A stretch of DNA of 64,000 nucleotides from Diospyros lotus (lineage: Eukaryota; Streptophyta; Magnoliopsida; Ericales; Ebenaceae): positions 14,841,925-14,905,924 of the forward strand of contig NC_068339.1 of the NCBI RefSeq assembly GCF_014633365.1, written 5' to 3'. The notes beneath the pieces were generated by a model that was not told where the DNA came from, searched no databases, and worked only from the letters and a program-made list of their open reading frames with translations. Positions 11,540-23,177 of the stretch are shown here, in pieces. Position numbers and translations under genes: made by a program. Within the stretch, counting starts at the first letter, position 1, and every line of letters begins with the position of its first letter.

Positions 11540-11769
11540 AAATCATATCCCCGGCGGTTTCTAAAACCGCCGGGGATGATCAAACATCATTGGCGGTTTT
11601 TAAAAATCATCGGGGATGTGCATTCCATAGCCGGCGATTTATAAAAACGGCCGGAGATGTTCATGAATACCCGACGGTTGCTAAAACCGTCGGGAATTTT
11701 GGTGTATTCCCGACAATTATTTAAATCGCCAGGAAAAGTTCATCGGTAATGGCCCATCTTCTTGTAGTG
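11540..11769. repeat. Right subterminal repeat array of the CACTA element
   Basis: Inverted and direct copies of ccccggcggtttctaaaacc-like units, ending in the CACTA terminus at 11769. They correspond to the left array at 4002-4390. Confidence 0.7.
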
Positions 11770-12020
11770 TTTACACAAATTACTTGAGTTTAGATTTCTT
11801 CACAGTGTTAACTCAATAGATTTACTAATCAATATTAATGTAGCCATTTTCTTAACTATATATGGATTGACACCTATTTCTAATAGGGCTTTTCATCAGC
11901 TTATTTTTTGCAATTATGATTCAAATGTTTTTTAATCAAATTGACACAATTTTTTATATCTTCATTTACTGTAAGTACTAATTTGTATATCTCATGCACT
12001 ATTGTTGGCTTATTTACTTA

Positions 12021-12620
12021 GATAATATTTGTTAATGAAGATATGGTCTAAAAAAAGTGGGATATAGAAAACATTTCAGACAAAAATATTTTTCATTATA
12101 TTTGTTAAATTTATCTGACAATTTTTAGAGAAGAAGTCACATGACTTCTTATTTAGGATTTTTCAAATAAGTTTATTTCTTCTCCCTTTAAGATAAATTT
12201 ATTTTGAACCTTATAGATAAGAAAAAATGACACATATTCCCCCCAATGCATTTCAAAAAATTTAAATAGCGTTTATTAAAATGAGTAAAATAATATTAGA
12301 ATGTTTTCCTGATCAAAATATAGAATAGTCGAGATAAGACTTAAAAGCATTTTAAGATTTTTGACAAACTATTTATTAAATTTTTTGGAATACACCAGAA
12401 GACACATGCATCATTTTTTTCTTATTTGTAAAGGCTAATATAAATTTATCTAGAGGGAGAAAAGATAAATTTATCCGAAAAAGTCCAAATAAGAAATCAC
12501 GTGACTTCCTTTCTAAAGGTCGTTAGATAAAATTAACAAATATAATGAAAAGCACTTTTATCTAGAATACTTTTCATATCTCACTTTTTTTTATTTATAT
12601 CTTGATTAATAAACAATATC
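12021..12620. mobile_element. Foldback/MITE-like element, 600 bp, with long inverted repeats
   Basis: The two arms are long imperfect inverted repeats. The left arm has gataatatttgttaatgaag, ttttcattatatttgttaa and gaagtcacatgacttcttattt; the right arm repeats these words in reverse complement. The similarity runs for roughly 200 bp per arm. Flanking triplets are tta (12018-12020) and tta (12621-12623), as for Harbinger/Tourist-type elements. It would fold into a long hairpin if transcribed. A related single arm appears near 20170-20260. Confidence 0.65.
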
Positions 12621-13734
12621 TTAACAAATAATTTGATAAAAATCTTGAATATTCTTATTTTGACCATTCCTTATATTGGTCTAAAAAATATTTTAATTTT
12701 ATTTTAATATAATTTTATCCTGTTCGTCTTAACAAATCAACCTTAATGTTAAAAGGGTTGCTTTGACTATTCTTGAACTATTGTTATTTGTCTATTATAT
12801 CTGAATATTATAAATGTCAGTCGGCTAGCGACAACCACGTTGAAGTATTGTTAATCATCTATTATATCTATTTTAATTATTTTTTTTATGATTTGAATGA
12901 TTAATGGGTATGAATCTAATCATAATGTGAAATTTATAGCTAGAGTATGTAAGCCTGATAAAATGGTGTGTTATTGTGTTTCCCATCATTCACATATGGG
13001 CATGTGACATATGGCACATGTGTAGTATATATGTATATATTTTTTAAAAATATTATTTGTACGCAAAATTTTAATCTTCATATGACACGAAATTTTGACC
13101 ACACACACGTGTATAGATGTTTTGACCTTTATATGAGATAAAATTTAAAGATAAAAATTAAAAATATTTTCTATAATCAAACAAATCCTTACTTAATCAG
13201 AGAGTTACATTCAACTAATATTTTTGGATGTCGAAGAGTTCTAGTGTTACAAGCAAGTTTCGTGTAACTCATATAGTAGTGATTTTTTATGGACTTTAAT
13301 ACTATTTGTAAAGCGAAATCTTTATCCAAAAATATTATTTAAAAATAAATATTAAATTAAAATAAAGAATAACCAAGGTAGGATTGGATAATGACACGTT
13401 GTTGTGGTGGGGAATTGAGGAGGAACAACATCTAGTTGCTGCATCACCAGACGAGTACTAGAATGTGGACTTTGAATTTATATTATTGGAGAGAATTTTC
13501 AGCTTTTTGAGAGCATGGAATAAAGAGTAATTGGATTATTGGACCCCTTTTTTTTATTTGTAAGTTATTCAGATGTGTAATATTTTTCTGGGGATTGAGA
13601 TTCCTCATCCTCAAAGCATTTGTCACCACTCATGCATGAAAGCATTTATGTGTGTGTATATACACACAATTATATATTCTTGGAATATAACAATGTGACC
13701 ACTAAAAGTGGTGATTACGCGATACTCATTATAG

Positions 13735-13950
13735 CTCCAAGGATATAGGTCGGATAGTAAAAGAATGAACGATATGTCGATACAGTTTAGTGGATCGTGA
13801 ATTTGATTCCTCTACTACACAAGGGTTAAAAGCTCAATCAAGATTTATCTCTTTCTGTATAATTAAGAGTATGAGCACAGAGAACTGCGCAAGGACGATC
13901 ATCCAAGTGATACCCATAATATGATTGCATTTAATTAATTAACACTAAAC
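13735..13950 (+). mobile_element. Possible tRNA-derived SINE remnant
   Basis: Contains a box A-like stretch (ggtcggatagtaaaag) and, about 50 bases on, a box B-like stretch (ggatcgtgaatttgattcc). No clear target duplication or A-tail was found, so the call is weak. Confidence 0.25.
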
Positions 13951-14909
13951 AAAATTAGAATGGTTCTACACCTTAAACAGATGTATTTCTATTTGAGATT
14001 ATTTTTCAATAATATTTTCATCAATTTCCAAAAAAAAAAGGTTTAAAGAGCGTTAATGACACTATCATTAGATTAAGATGTTGTGTTTTTCATTAGTGAA
14101 TACCTAAATATTCCCTTCTAACAAAAAAAAAATGATGATGACAACAGAGCACGTGTGCAATATGAGTTCATTTGGGCCCAACATACCATACAAAAAAAAA
14201 GACCACCCACAAAACCCAAGTTGGTTGGAAAAAATTACCAATTGAAATTGACAATTCTTATAAATTTATATTGTATATATAAAGTCTCAACAATGATGTG
14301 ATAGCACTTAAAGTCACTCAATGGAGGTTGCCGATAAGGGATGTCTGGAGACTCCAAAAGGGTCAGTTATCCACTCTAAGATCTTTATAATTCACACTAT
14401 ATCTCTAAGTGTATACTAGTAAAAGTTTCTTAATTACCCTTCTTCTATTTCTATTGCTAAACACTTGTTTTATTACTCCATCTACTGTGAGTGTATGGGC
14501 CTTCTTACAAGCATAAATGCAAGTCAATGTAGGGGGAAGAAAATGTCAACAGTGCATCCGTTATGAATCTGCAGCAAATTAATGCAAATGGCTTTTGAAT
14601 TATTATTGCCGAAAGGGAATAGAAACAAGGTAGGACGAATATACTTTGGCAACTGTAGTGAACCGATTCCTAGTGGAAAGTTCTCCATATGTTTCCTTTT
14701 TGGTTTTTCATCATCATCAGCATCATCTCGGCTCTGCATATCCGCCTGAACTACATGAAACCTACTTAGCAGCTGCACCTTTTTCCCATAAAATCTTGGG
14801 CTCAAAGTAAGAAGAATCAAACCTTTTTCTCAAATAATGCATGGGAATCATATAAAGGATTTTCATCGTTTTGTTTCGTGCCGAATATCGTGTAATTCGT
14901 GACAAATTT

Positions 14910-15102
14910 TAGAATTGGTCTAATGGTAAGAGATTATGCATTTACGTATTATCTGTCACTATAAGATTTAAAAATCTCCGAAGAGGGTATGCATAAAATT
15001 TTTAATTACTTATCCGGTGTGAGTGATTTATGAGTTATTCTGCAAGATCCGTGGATTATCATTCAAAGGGTATAGCTGCAATTTAATTTAAAAAAAAAAA
15101 AA
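14910..15102 (+). mobile_element. Candidate tRNA-derived SINE
   Basis: Starts with a tRNA-like box A (ttggtctaatggtaagag), has a degenerate box B about 40-50 bases on, and ends in a run of 13 A (15090-15102). The length near 190 bp suits a plant SINE. No target duplication was seen. Confidence 0.4.
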
Positions 15103-15231
15103 GGTGTGTTCTGGGCTTATGCTGATGATTTTATAACCACAAAAAGAAGGTAGAACGAGCAGACTGTTATTAAACTTAGATTTTTCAGAACTTCACATAC
15201 AGTCTTGCAATTATTCGAATCTTTTAACTAG

Positions 15232-15239
15232 TATATAAA
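15232..15239 (+). promoter_or_regulatory. TATA box of the zinc finger gene (candidate)
   Basis: TATATAAA at 15232-15239, followed by pyrimidine-rich leader sequence. It is about 370 bases upstream of the ATG at 15605, so the 5' leader is long or contains an intron. A (TA)n tract at about 15312-15332 lies within the leader. Confidence 0.45.
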
Positions 15240-15604
15240 CCTTCCGAACATGTCTATGAAGTTCACCATTCCATTACAGATATCTTCAGATTCGTGTAGT
15301 AACTCTCCAGCTATATATATATATATATATATAATCCCTCTACTTGGTAATTCAGTTCTTCCCTCTTCTTGCTTCTTAATCAGTGCTAGATTTTAATCTC
15401 ATTTTCATCCACCCATTTCATGGCAGTAGTTAAGCATACTTTCTTCGCTGCCTTTCTCATCAAACCCCAATCTGAAAATGCAGTTATTAATTGATTTATG
15501 AAATTCACGTGGGATTATAAATTAACTAACTAAACTAGATCTCAAACTGATATATATGTGTGTGTGTGATTGTTGTGAAAGTCAGCAGTCACTGTCTTCT
15601 GGGA

Positions 15605-16176
15605 ATGGGCAGCAGGGAAGGAGACTGGATTTGCGGCACCTGCCAGTACCAGAACTTCCGAAGGTGGGAGTCTTGCCAGAGGTGCGAAGCGATAAATCAG
15701 GTGCGAATACTGCCGGGGGACTGGTACTGCAATGTCATTAACTGCGGAGCACACAACTACGCCAGCCGAACAAGCTGCTACAGGTGTGCTACACCGAGAG
15801 ACCCATGTGACACCAGCAGCATTAGTGCCTACGACGGCAGTATGGGCCTTCCCGGATGGAAAAAGGGTGACTGGATGTGCCCCAGGTTTGTTTCATGCAT
15901 ATTCACTTTCATTAATTGGATTTCCTCGTGAAGCTAGCTAAGTTAGTTAATTCTCCTTGCGATTCACAAGCCGAACAACATCAACATTATGATATTGAGA
16001 ATAACGATACAAGAACCGATCCATACCTTTTACCAGGTGAGTTATTCTCACCGTACAATACAAATTGATGCATTTGTTTGTGTTGGTGTTGTTACAGAGT
16101 TGGATGCGGTGCCCACAACTACGCTAGCAGGACTGAATGCTTCCAATGCGGAACCTCACGATATTTTGGTGGGTGA
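15605..16176 (+). CDS. RanBP2-type zinc finger protein, three fingers, 119 aa
   Basis: Two coding exons: 15605-15885 and 16098-16176. They join inside the third finger (..MCPR then VGCGAHNYAS..) at a gt/ag intron in phase 2. The protein has three RanBP2-type fingers. Finger 1 is C10-C13-C24-C27 (CX2C-X10-CX2C). Fingers 2 and 3 are C42-C47-C58-C61 and C92-C97-C108-C111, both CX4C with the shared core GCGAHNYASRT (NCGAHNYASRT in finger 2). Each finger begins with the family's GDW motif. Plant relatives are small proteins thought to bind RNA or protein; no catalytic function is expected. The ATG at 15605 precedes the first finger directly; an upstream in-frame gtg is not a start. The stop at 16176 may be bypassed by a further small intron (donor gtgggt at 16169, acceptor ..gtttcag before 16357), which would only change the end from FGG to FGGA. 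It is convergent with the MYB gene. Confidence 0.88.
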
Positions 16177-16630
16177 AGCGTGATCGCCAACCTCACCAAA
16201 ACAAGTGCGAATAATTAAGCGCTCTTATGCTGTATTCTGTTTAACATCTTTAATTAACTAAATGACCACTTCTCAAGTTAATTCATTGATCACACAATGT
16301 TCATAATTACATATTTTCGCGAAAATAATAATATTCCATCGTCTTCTTTGTTTCAGGTGGTGCGTGAATTAATTACAGTTAGCCCTTGATTCGGTTCACC
16401 TCGATTATAGCTGGCTTAAGCTTTCTCTCCATCCTCAGTTCAGCTCTTTCTTTTTATTTTCTGGTCCCCGGTTGGTGCCTAGCTAGTCGTTGAAGTCGAA
16501 TCTATATTTATATATGTATGTATTTGTCAAGATAACCGTCGTAGACGTCTACGTACTAGTGATCTGCTGAGTAAGTGTATTATTAATGTAACTAGGTACA
16601 AGTTAACTAGAGGTGTTATTGCTTGGGATT

Positions 16631-16636
16631 AATAAA
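16631..16636 (+). terminator. Polyadenylation signal of the zinc finger gene (candidate)
   Basis: AATAAA at 16631-16636, about 450 bases after the stop, preceded by T- and TG-rich sequence. It is the first canonical signal in sense orientation downstream of the gene. Confidence 0.4.
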
Positions 16637-16659
16637 ATCATTAGCTGTTTTTCTGTTCT

Positions 16660-17639
16660 CTTCTTATTACAACAAAGGCCAAATGAACTAATAATACAAA
16701 AGACATTGCCCTAATAAGGGGGGCATCCATGAAATTCGGGCCAATGACTTCAGAAGAACATGAACATGAATAAAGGTAGGATCACCTTACCACAAAACAT
16801 ACATAAAGACAGAAAAACAAACAATATAGATATCACTATAAAATCCAACCAAGCCCAACAAAAACCATCAACCGTCATCAACCCAATATATACTCTCAAA
16901 AGAGGTCCAACAAGAAGCCCTCAAGAGAACCCCAAAAAACATTTCGAAACAAAATGAAGGAAGCCCACCCCAGCTCGCGGCCTATCGTTGTCAGTGTCTT
17001 GCTTCTAACAAGCCCACATCGCCACTCTTTCCTTGCCACCCTTGAAACACTTGAGGCAGGAGGTCTAAACCTTGAAGGTACTCCCCAAAACCAAACCAAA
17101 AATAGAAAATAGATAAGAAAGGAGCCAAAAATAATGGACGTGAAAAAGACATAGGCAATGAAGAATGAAGAGGGGCACCGATCAAAGAATATCAGCAAAC
17201 CCAACCATGCCATAAAAAAAATAAAAAATAAAAAAACTCCAGTCAACGTGATTTTCTGTTTTACAAGTGCCAAACAGAGTCTAAAAGAATCTCAAAATTT
17301 ATTATCAATATAAAAATTATGAAAAATAACAATTTTAAAAGCTTAATAGTTCAAGAATTTATTTTGCATGTAAAATTCCATTTATGTGTTGGGTATTATT
17401 ATTCTATAACTACTTAACTTTATTAAAAAAATAAAGCTAATAAATACAAGCGACCTGAATAATTATAATTATTGTAATATAAACACAAGCTTTAATAGCG
17501 ACCATAAACACATACATACAACCTTCTTATATATGATGTTCACACAGATTTATAACAGCAGGATCATCTTCTCCCACCATTGGCGCGCAACCTTCTTATA
17601 TTTGATGTTCAAATTAATAATCCTAAAAGACACAATTTT
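16660..17639. other. Intergenic spacer between convergent zinc finger and MYB genes
   Basis: Holds the 3' ends of both genes. Open frames around 16760-17273 on both strands are low-complexity (Phe/Leu-rich or Lys/Asn-rich) and have no recognisable domain. The slightly higher GC of 16940-17080 suggests a foreign insert that I cannot identify. Confidence 0.4.
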
Positions 17640-19006
17640 TCACTGCAGATTGAACCCTAAAAGACAGTCCTGATCATACATGTCCACAGCCTGAAGATTA
17701 ATAGAAGTAGAATTCCACGACTTTGAGTCCAACTCATTAATAATATTCCAGTAATTAAGTCCATTTGCTGGATCCTCCAGATGATCTGCCTCTGTAAAAC
17801 CAATCGTTTTGTCGTTGAGAAGCTGACGATGGGCTCGGAATTGTTCTTTTTCTGGCGATCTTTGCAGCACAGTCGAGAACTGTACATGTTCCAGCTGCTG
17901 ATTGAAGGAATTATTATCCAACGTCGTGTCGTCCATTTCTGAATTGGGTTGATTGTTCTGCAACTGAAGGGTTTGGTCAATCATCAATTTGGGCCCCATT
18001 ATAGGAGCAAAAGAGAAAGGGGTTTGGAGCTGCATGTTGAGTTGAAGCCTTTCAAGGGCTGAGCGAGCAAAAGAGTTGTCTTTTGGATCATGATCAGTGA
18101 AATTGTTGGATTGTTTATTATTGTGCCTAAGTATTCCCAGAATTCTCTTCTTCAGCTTGGTGTTCCAGTAGTTCTTGATGTCGTTGTCCGTTCTACCAGG
18201 CAACTGGGCAGCAATTATGGACCACCTAATTACGTTCATTATCACATGATGATATTAACATCTGATCAAAATAATTAAACTTTAATTTATCATCAAGACT
18301 AATAATTAAGAAACAAGTGCAAGAGATAAAGCTAGACTGCTTTATCATTTGGGGTCTGGTTAACTTGGGTTCAAAGAAAGTGAAATAGTGATATTATCAT
18401 ATTGAAGCTTAACAAAAGGAACTACTGTTTGTTCCCGGGATGGCCCATACATGCAGTGAGAACTGGTTAGTGTGGTGTGGACTTGGAGGATGAATCTGGA
18501 GCTCAACCAGAAGAGATATATATTGTTATCCGTGGACAAATTAATGCAAAAGGGGGAGAGGGAGAGAGAGAGAGAGTAATATATATATACCTGCTCCCAA
18601 TACTAATGTAGAGGCTGCAGATGATTCTGTCTTCTTCTTCAGTGAATCCGCCGTGCTTGATGTTGGGCCTCAAATAATTCAGCCATCTTAGTCTGCAACT
18701 CTTCCCGCATCGCCTAAGCCCTGTGTATGTATATGTATGTACACAAATGGATGGAACTGAAGATTAATGGTTTGATGAAATAGATGCATCGGATACTACT
18801 AATTAAGCATCAAATAAGAGCAAATGCAGAGAGAGAGAGAGAGAGAGAGAGATTTATAAGTAAATTATACCAATTTTGTGAGGAAGAGCAATCCAGTTAC
18901 CACCAGTGCCATACTTGTCGATATAAGCCTTGAGCTTTGCATCTTCTTCGGCAGACCATGGCCCCTTCTTCACGCTCGCCTTGTCACAGCATGGAGCTCT
19001 CCCCAT
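17640..19006 (-). CDS. R2R3-MYB transcription factor, subgroup 14-like (RAX/MYB36 group), 283 aa
   Basis: Three exons on the minus strand: 19006-18871 (136 nt), 18720-18591 (130 nt) and 18225-17640 (586 nt, TGA stop). The first two exon lengths and intron phases are the classic R2R3-MYB pattern. R2 spans about residues 14-62 (W17, W38, W58). R3 spans about 67-113, where F71 replaces the first Trp as usual, with W90 and W109. The N-terminus [17 protein letters not shown] and the R3 words [12 protein letters not shown] and [20 protein letters not shown] are typical of subgroup 14, which controls axillary meristems and root endodermal (Casparian strip) differentiation. Which of these applies here cannot be read from the sequence. 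The C-terminal half is Asn/Gln-rich with no conserved repressor motif that I can see. It should act in the nucleus. The last exon keeps one open frame to the stop. Confidence 0.93.
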
Positions 19007-19014
19007 TCTTCTTC

Positions 19015-19021
19015 TTCTTCT

Positions 19022-19054
<33 letters not shown>

Positions 19055-19177
19055 CTGAGTGAGAAAATGTTCTGATGGTTGGGAAAAAACTTTGAAGGGA
19101 AGACGAAGCTTTATAAGCAGGATGAATGGGCGATGCAATGCGAAAGCTTATAGGATTAAAAAAAAAAAAAAAAAAAA

Positions 19178-19215
<38 letters not shown>

Positions 19216-19216
19216 T
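19015..19216. repeat. CT and TA microsatellites in the MYB leader/promoter
   Basis: (CT)n at about 19022-19043 with TA tract, then poly-A and a second (CT)n-(TA)n tract at about 19157-19216. On the sense (minus) strand these are GA/TA tracts immediately upstream of the start codon and around the likely promoter. Confidence 0.7.
19109..19118 (-). promoter_or_regulatory. TATA box of the MYB gene (candidate)
   Basis: The minus strand reads GCTTATAAAG around 19109-19118, about 105 bases upstream of the ATG at 19006. This predicts a leader of roughly 75 nt that contains the GA microsatellite. Confidence 0.4.
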
Positions 19217-21064
19217 CTCTTGAATTCTTCCCAATCGATCTTCAAAAAAATATTCTATTACACACAGCCCATGAAACAATAACGTACATATATATCCCTG
19301 TGAAAATGTATTGAGAATCTGAGGGAAAAAAAGAAAGAAAGAAAGAAAATGTGTTGAGAAGGTTCTTAAATCATTATTGCATTGGAAGATGACAGATTGA
19401 AAATGTGGGAAATTAATTTGCATTAATTTACAGATTAATTAATGAACAGTCATATATAGGCCATCTTCGTATCATCAAATTACAGTTTATTAATTAAATA
19501 AAAATATTGCAGAATAATTAATTAATTGCTTTAAATCTGTTTCTACGATAGATTGCACATTAAACCGTTTGATAAATTTTACAAATTATTTATGAGTTTT
19601 ACATAAATTATTTTGTTATTTTTTAAAAAAAAATAAAACGCATTTCCTTTAATTCTCTCCTCCTCTCTTTCTTCTCCCCATATATACAGCGACGACAGCC
19701 ACCGCCACCAGCGTCCCCCTCTCCCTCTCATCCCGGCAATCTGGCAACTGTCCCGCCGTCGAAGACGAGCATCGCAATTTGAATTTAATTCGGAACTTGT
19801 TCATGCAAAGATGAGTCTTCATTCTCTTTCTTTAAGAATTTAGACATTAAATATATATGTGAGTTTGTTTATTTGGTCTGAGTTCGCAAACCCAAATTTT
19901 GATTCCACCTCGCATTTAAAGAACCCAAATTTAAGTTCAAACCCAGAGTAAACATTTGTGTTTCCTCTCATAGTGTATTATTTTTAAAAATATATAAATA
20001 AATTGATGTAATATTATAAACAAATTTAATACAGGATTTAAAATTTACCTCAACTTTAAGGTAGGAATAAGCGAATTTGAATATTATTGTTTATGCCAAT
20101 GGTCTCCAATGATTGTCAAACACTACTATGGTAGCTTTTTGTGCAAATAGTGTCGATTATGTATATATACACCAAGGTATTATTTGTTAACTAAAATATG
20201 AGTAAAAAAATAAAAAATATTTTAGATAAAAGTATTTTTATTGTTTCATATATTTAGCACATCTTTCAATAAAAATACGACATATGAGTGATGATATTAT
20301 AATGAATCATTACTCTTAGTGTTGTTTATTAAAAAAATAATTGCATTTTATGTGAGAGGGCGCCATTATTGCTAACAAAATATCATTGTTATATTATTTT
20401 GTGTTCAAAAATATTGTTTCCTTCCTAATAAAATATATAATTGTTATGACTTATATGAACCCTACGGCCTACGTTACTCAAGCTGGCTAGATAGGTTGTA
20501 TATTATTAATTAACAATAGATACTTGAAGGGAATATTTAAAGATGAGAAGAAGACAAAACCCGGCCGCAGGGAAGGATAGGCCTCGCAAGTTCAAAACTT
20601 TTTGAGGGAAGCACCATTCATTGACCCATTCATTGTTTTTTTTTTTTTTTGGGGTACAATAATAATAATTTTCTAGTCGTTCTTGTAATAAAGAAGAGAG
20701 AAGAAAGAGGTCCAAAACCAAAACTTGCATAGAGATAACAAAGAGGAAACTATCAAATTCTTAAAGCTCTCCATTCCACATATTTAATAACACAGATTAA
20801 CATCAAATGGGCTCGGATCTTAGGAAGAAAACACTGTTTCTCTTTGTCTTTGTTCATGGCCAGAATCTCTCTCTCTCTCTCTCTGAGCAATTGCATTTCA
20901 TGTATGATCATCATACCATTATCAAGAGTTGAAAAGGGGGGCTGGTGGAGCTTTCCTTGACAGGGAGATAAGGATTGGACAGTATATTTTACCTAAAGAC
21001 CAGAAAGTACTGCTGAATAATTGGTGCTAACTTGATTGACTTCACAGAAAAAGTATGCTAATTT

Positions 21065-21067
<3 letters not shown>

Positions 21068-21103
<36 letters not shown>
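21068..21103. repeat. (GT)n microsatellite
   Basis: About 18 uninterrupted GT units. Confidence 0.9.
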
Positions 21104-21106
<3 letters not shown>

Positions 21107-21899
21107 CTTGGCTTTTGTTGAATAATTACTCATTGAAGACAAATTGAGATATTCCCTTGATATGCTGCTATTCACACAGATGTTAACAAAATTAAATTAT
21201 ACACAAGAACAATAATGTTTTCATTTTGAATATATAGGAGGTTGGACCACAATGACTTTTGCTTCCTCAACAATACTCTCTGCTATGCACTTTTTGTAAT
21301 TTAACCAACAGATTCAACATAAATGCTGGAAAAAGAAGCAGTAGTTGCGGAGGTCACCTGGAGCCCTCATCTCTCCATTGCCTGACTCGTTAATTAATTA
21401 ATTTATAATCTTGGCAATTGTCAACCCAAGTTTCAACCAACCCATTACTTTCAGCATCCAAGGATTAATTGACTTGACTCATGCGACTTGGCATTCCCTG
21501 CTACATGGATTCCTTTGTTTGTTTGTTTGTTATTTTCTTTTATATATAAAAGCAGTTGGTATAAATTTTAAGATACATTTATATATATAAACAGTCTTGT
21601 CTCTATTCTCATCTATTAAGTTTAAGTAGTATATATTAATTTTCTCCTGCTATATATCCAAATACGTACCATCAATCAAACTAATAACACTCCTATTGGA
21701 TTTCAATAACATCATCATTAGTCCATATAGATCTTGTTTGTATTGTTTCATCTTATTTTCATTTTATGATTTCTTTTATCAGGCTAGTATCCTTAAATGC
21801 ACATTTTGACTTTTGAAACACAAAATATAGTGCCCTAGAAATAAAAAATTTCACATAAAATAAAACTAAAATTGTTTTATCTCCCTGAGAAAATTAGGT

Positions 21900-21916
21900 G
21901 GGGGGGGGGGGGGGGG
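21900..21916 (+). repeat. Poly-G run, 17 nt
   Basis: Uninterrupted run of 17 G in an otherwise AT-rich stretch. Confidence 0.9.
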
Positions 21917-23177
21917 AGATTTTATTTGCCACAATCCTACCAAATGGAGTTGGTATGAATTTTAAACTTCTATGAATCTATATTAATATAAACTATCACA
22001 TTATTATATAGTAATGTTTCCTATACAAAACTTTTGTAACATTTCATTTTCCCTCAAATACAAAAGTATTTTAGTACATTAGGAGTTTAAAATGGACCTC
22101 AAAGGTCAAACCACCTACCAGGACATGGCCTCCCATGATTGGGCACCTGAAGAGAAATATAACTTGAAATACAAACCAGGTGTGTGTGGTGAATTAGGTA
22201 CCAATGCTTGTATGTTTACAAGGGAGTGGTGATGTCATGGATATTGACCTTGGACCATGTGGAAGACCAAAGTGATTGGCAACTGCTAGCTTAATAACAA
22301 TAAATTTTGCGAAGGAAAAAGTTTTACATACCTCTAGAATTTCTTAAATTTATTAAATTTTAATTATGTTCTAGTAAATATCTTTCAATAATTAATATTT
22401 ACTAGAACAATAAAAAAAATAATACGTGGTCGTCACTTCCATAAAATTATAAACCCAGTGAATTTATGAATCAATGTCCATTGTGCATATACATAGATAG
22501 AAAAGCTTGGCAGTGACATCAATGGAACTTCACTTCAAGGGGGTTCAGAGAATATAGTCAACCGGGAAACATATCATGTTGAAGGAACTTGTAGGATTAC
22601 ATAAATATATATATATACGGGCGCGCGCACCCCAAATATAAAGTTTCTCAAAGTCTCATTTAAATTTCAGGGCCAAACCATCAATATCCAGCCAACAAAA
22701 AGCTTGGGCATTGATTTCAACTTAAATGCTACAAATTCAATGTCAGACCTGCCTCCATAATGAGAACCTAAAACACACCAGACCAGAAAGAATCGTAACA
22801 AAATTTCAACCATTATCCAAAATAATGAATACCTGCAGATAGCAGTTTGAAAACCTAATCATATCTGCAAAGACCATACCCACTAGAGGCAAACGAGGAT
22901 GAACGGGAAATACTTTACGATCTCCATATAGTTCTCTTTGGGGTACAGTCTACTTGTCCTTAATAATACCATGTTGGAGCTAATATGATTGCACTTTATA
23001 AAAGTAACAATACCTTTTCTGCCAGTCACAAAGGTACACATGGCAAAATGAAGGCATGACAACGTATTAATTAGCCTGTACACCGTTCCCAGTTGGGCAA
23101 ACGAGAAAATTCATCCTGCCTTCCCCCCCATTGATAGCAGATCATGAACCTTCAAATGTCACAACGACTAGGACTCA

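Larger units (their letters stand above)
4002..11769 (-). mobile_element. Complete-looking CACTA (En/Spm) transposon, 7.77 kb
   Basis: Begins CACTACAAGA at 4002 and ends with the inverted copy at 11760-11769. Both flanks carry the triplet TTT (3999-4001 and 11770-11772), the 3-bp target duplication expected of CACTA elements. Both ends have subterminal arrays of ccgccgg/ccggcgg-type units. Inside are a multi-exon Transposase_24-like gene on the minus strand (6846-8419), a spliceable unrecognised exon (4879-5121) and a nested hAT element (10711-11447). I see no TNP2 catalytic transposase, so the element is probably non-autonomous. Confidence 0.82.
11773..15231. other. Intergenic region, AT-rich, with MITE and SINE-like pieces
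   Basis: No gene is supported. A minus-strand open frame of 98 codons at 14524-14820 contains an acidic/basic patch (DDADDDEKPKRKH) but no family I recognise, and I see no splice partners. The identifiable contents are the inverted-repeat element at 12021-12620 and two tRNA-like SINE candidates, listed separately. Confidence 0.45.
19217..22880. other. Intergenic region without recognisable gene
   Basis: Mostly AT-rich. Contents include a (GT)n microsatellite at about 21068-21103, a (CT)n tract near 20866-20884, a 17-nt G run at 21900-21916 and a single arm related to the 12-kb MITE near 20170-20260. Open frames here are short and without domains. The stretch 19680-19780 is C-rich and leader-like but leads to no coding exon I can support. 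Confidence 0.45.

Noticed and set aside
14524..14820. Minus-strand open frame of 98 codons with an acidic-basic patch
   Set aside because: Looked protein-like in the middle, but no family was recognised, there are no clear exon edges, and the ends are low-complexity.
16896..17273. Minus-strand Phe/Leu-rich frame resembling a membrane protein
   Set aside because: Hydrophobicity comes from A/T-rich sequence; no start context, neighbour or domain supports it.
20925..20990. MicroRNA precursor (GGAGCTTTCC-like word)
   Set aside because: Resembles part of miR319/miR396-type sequences only loosely and no complementary arm was found nearby.
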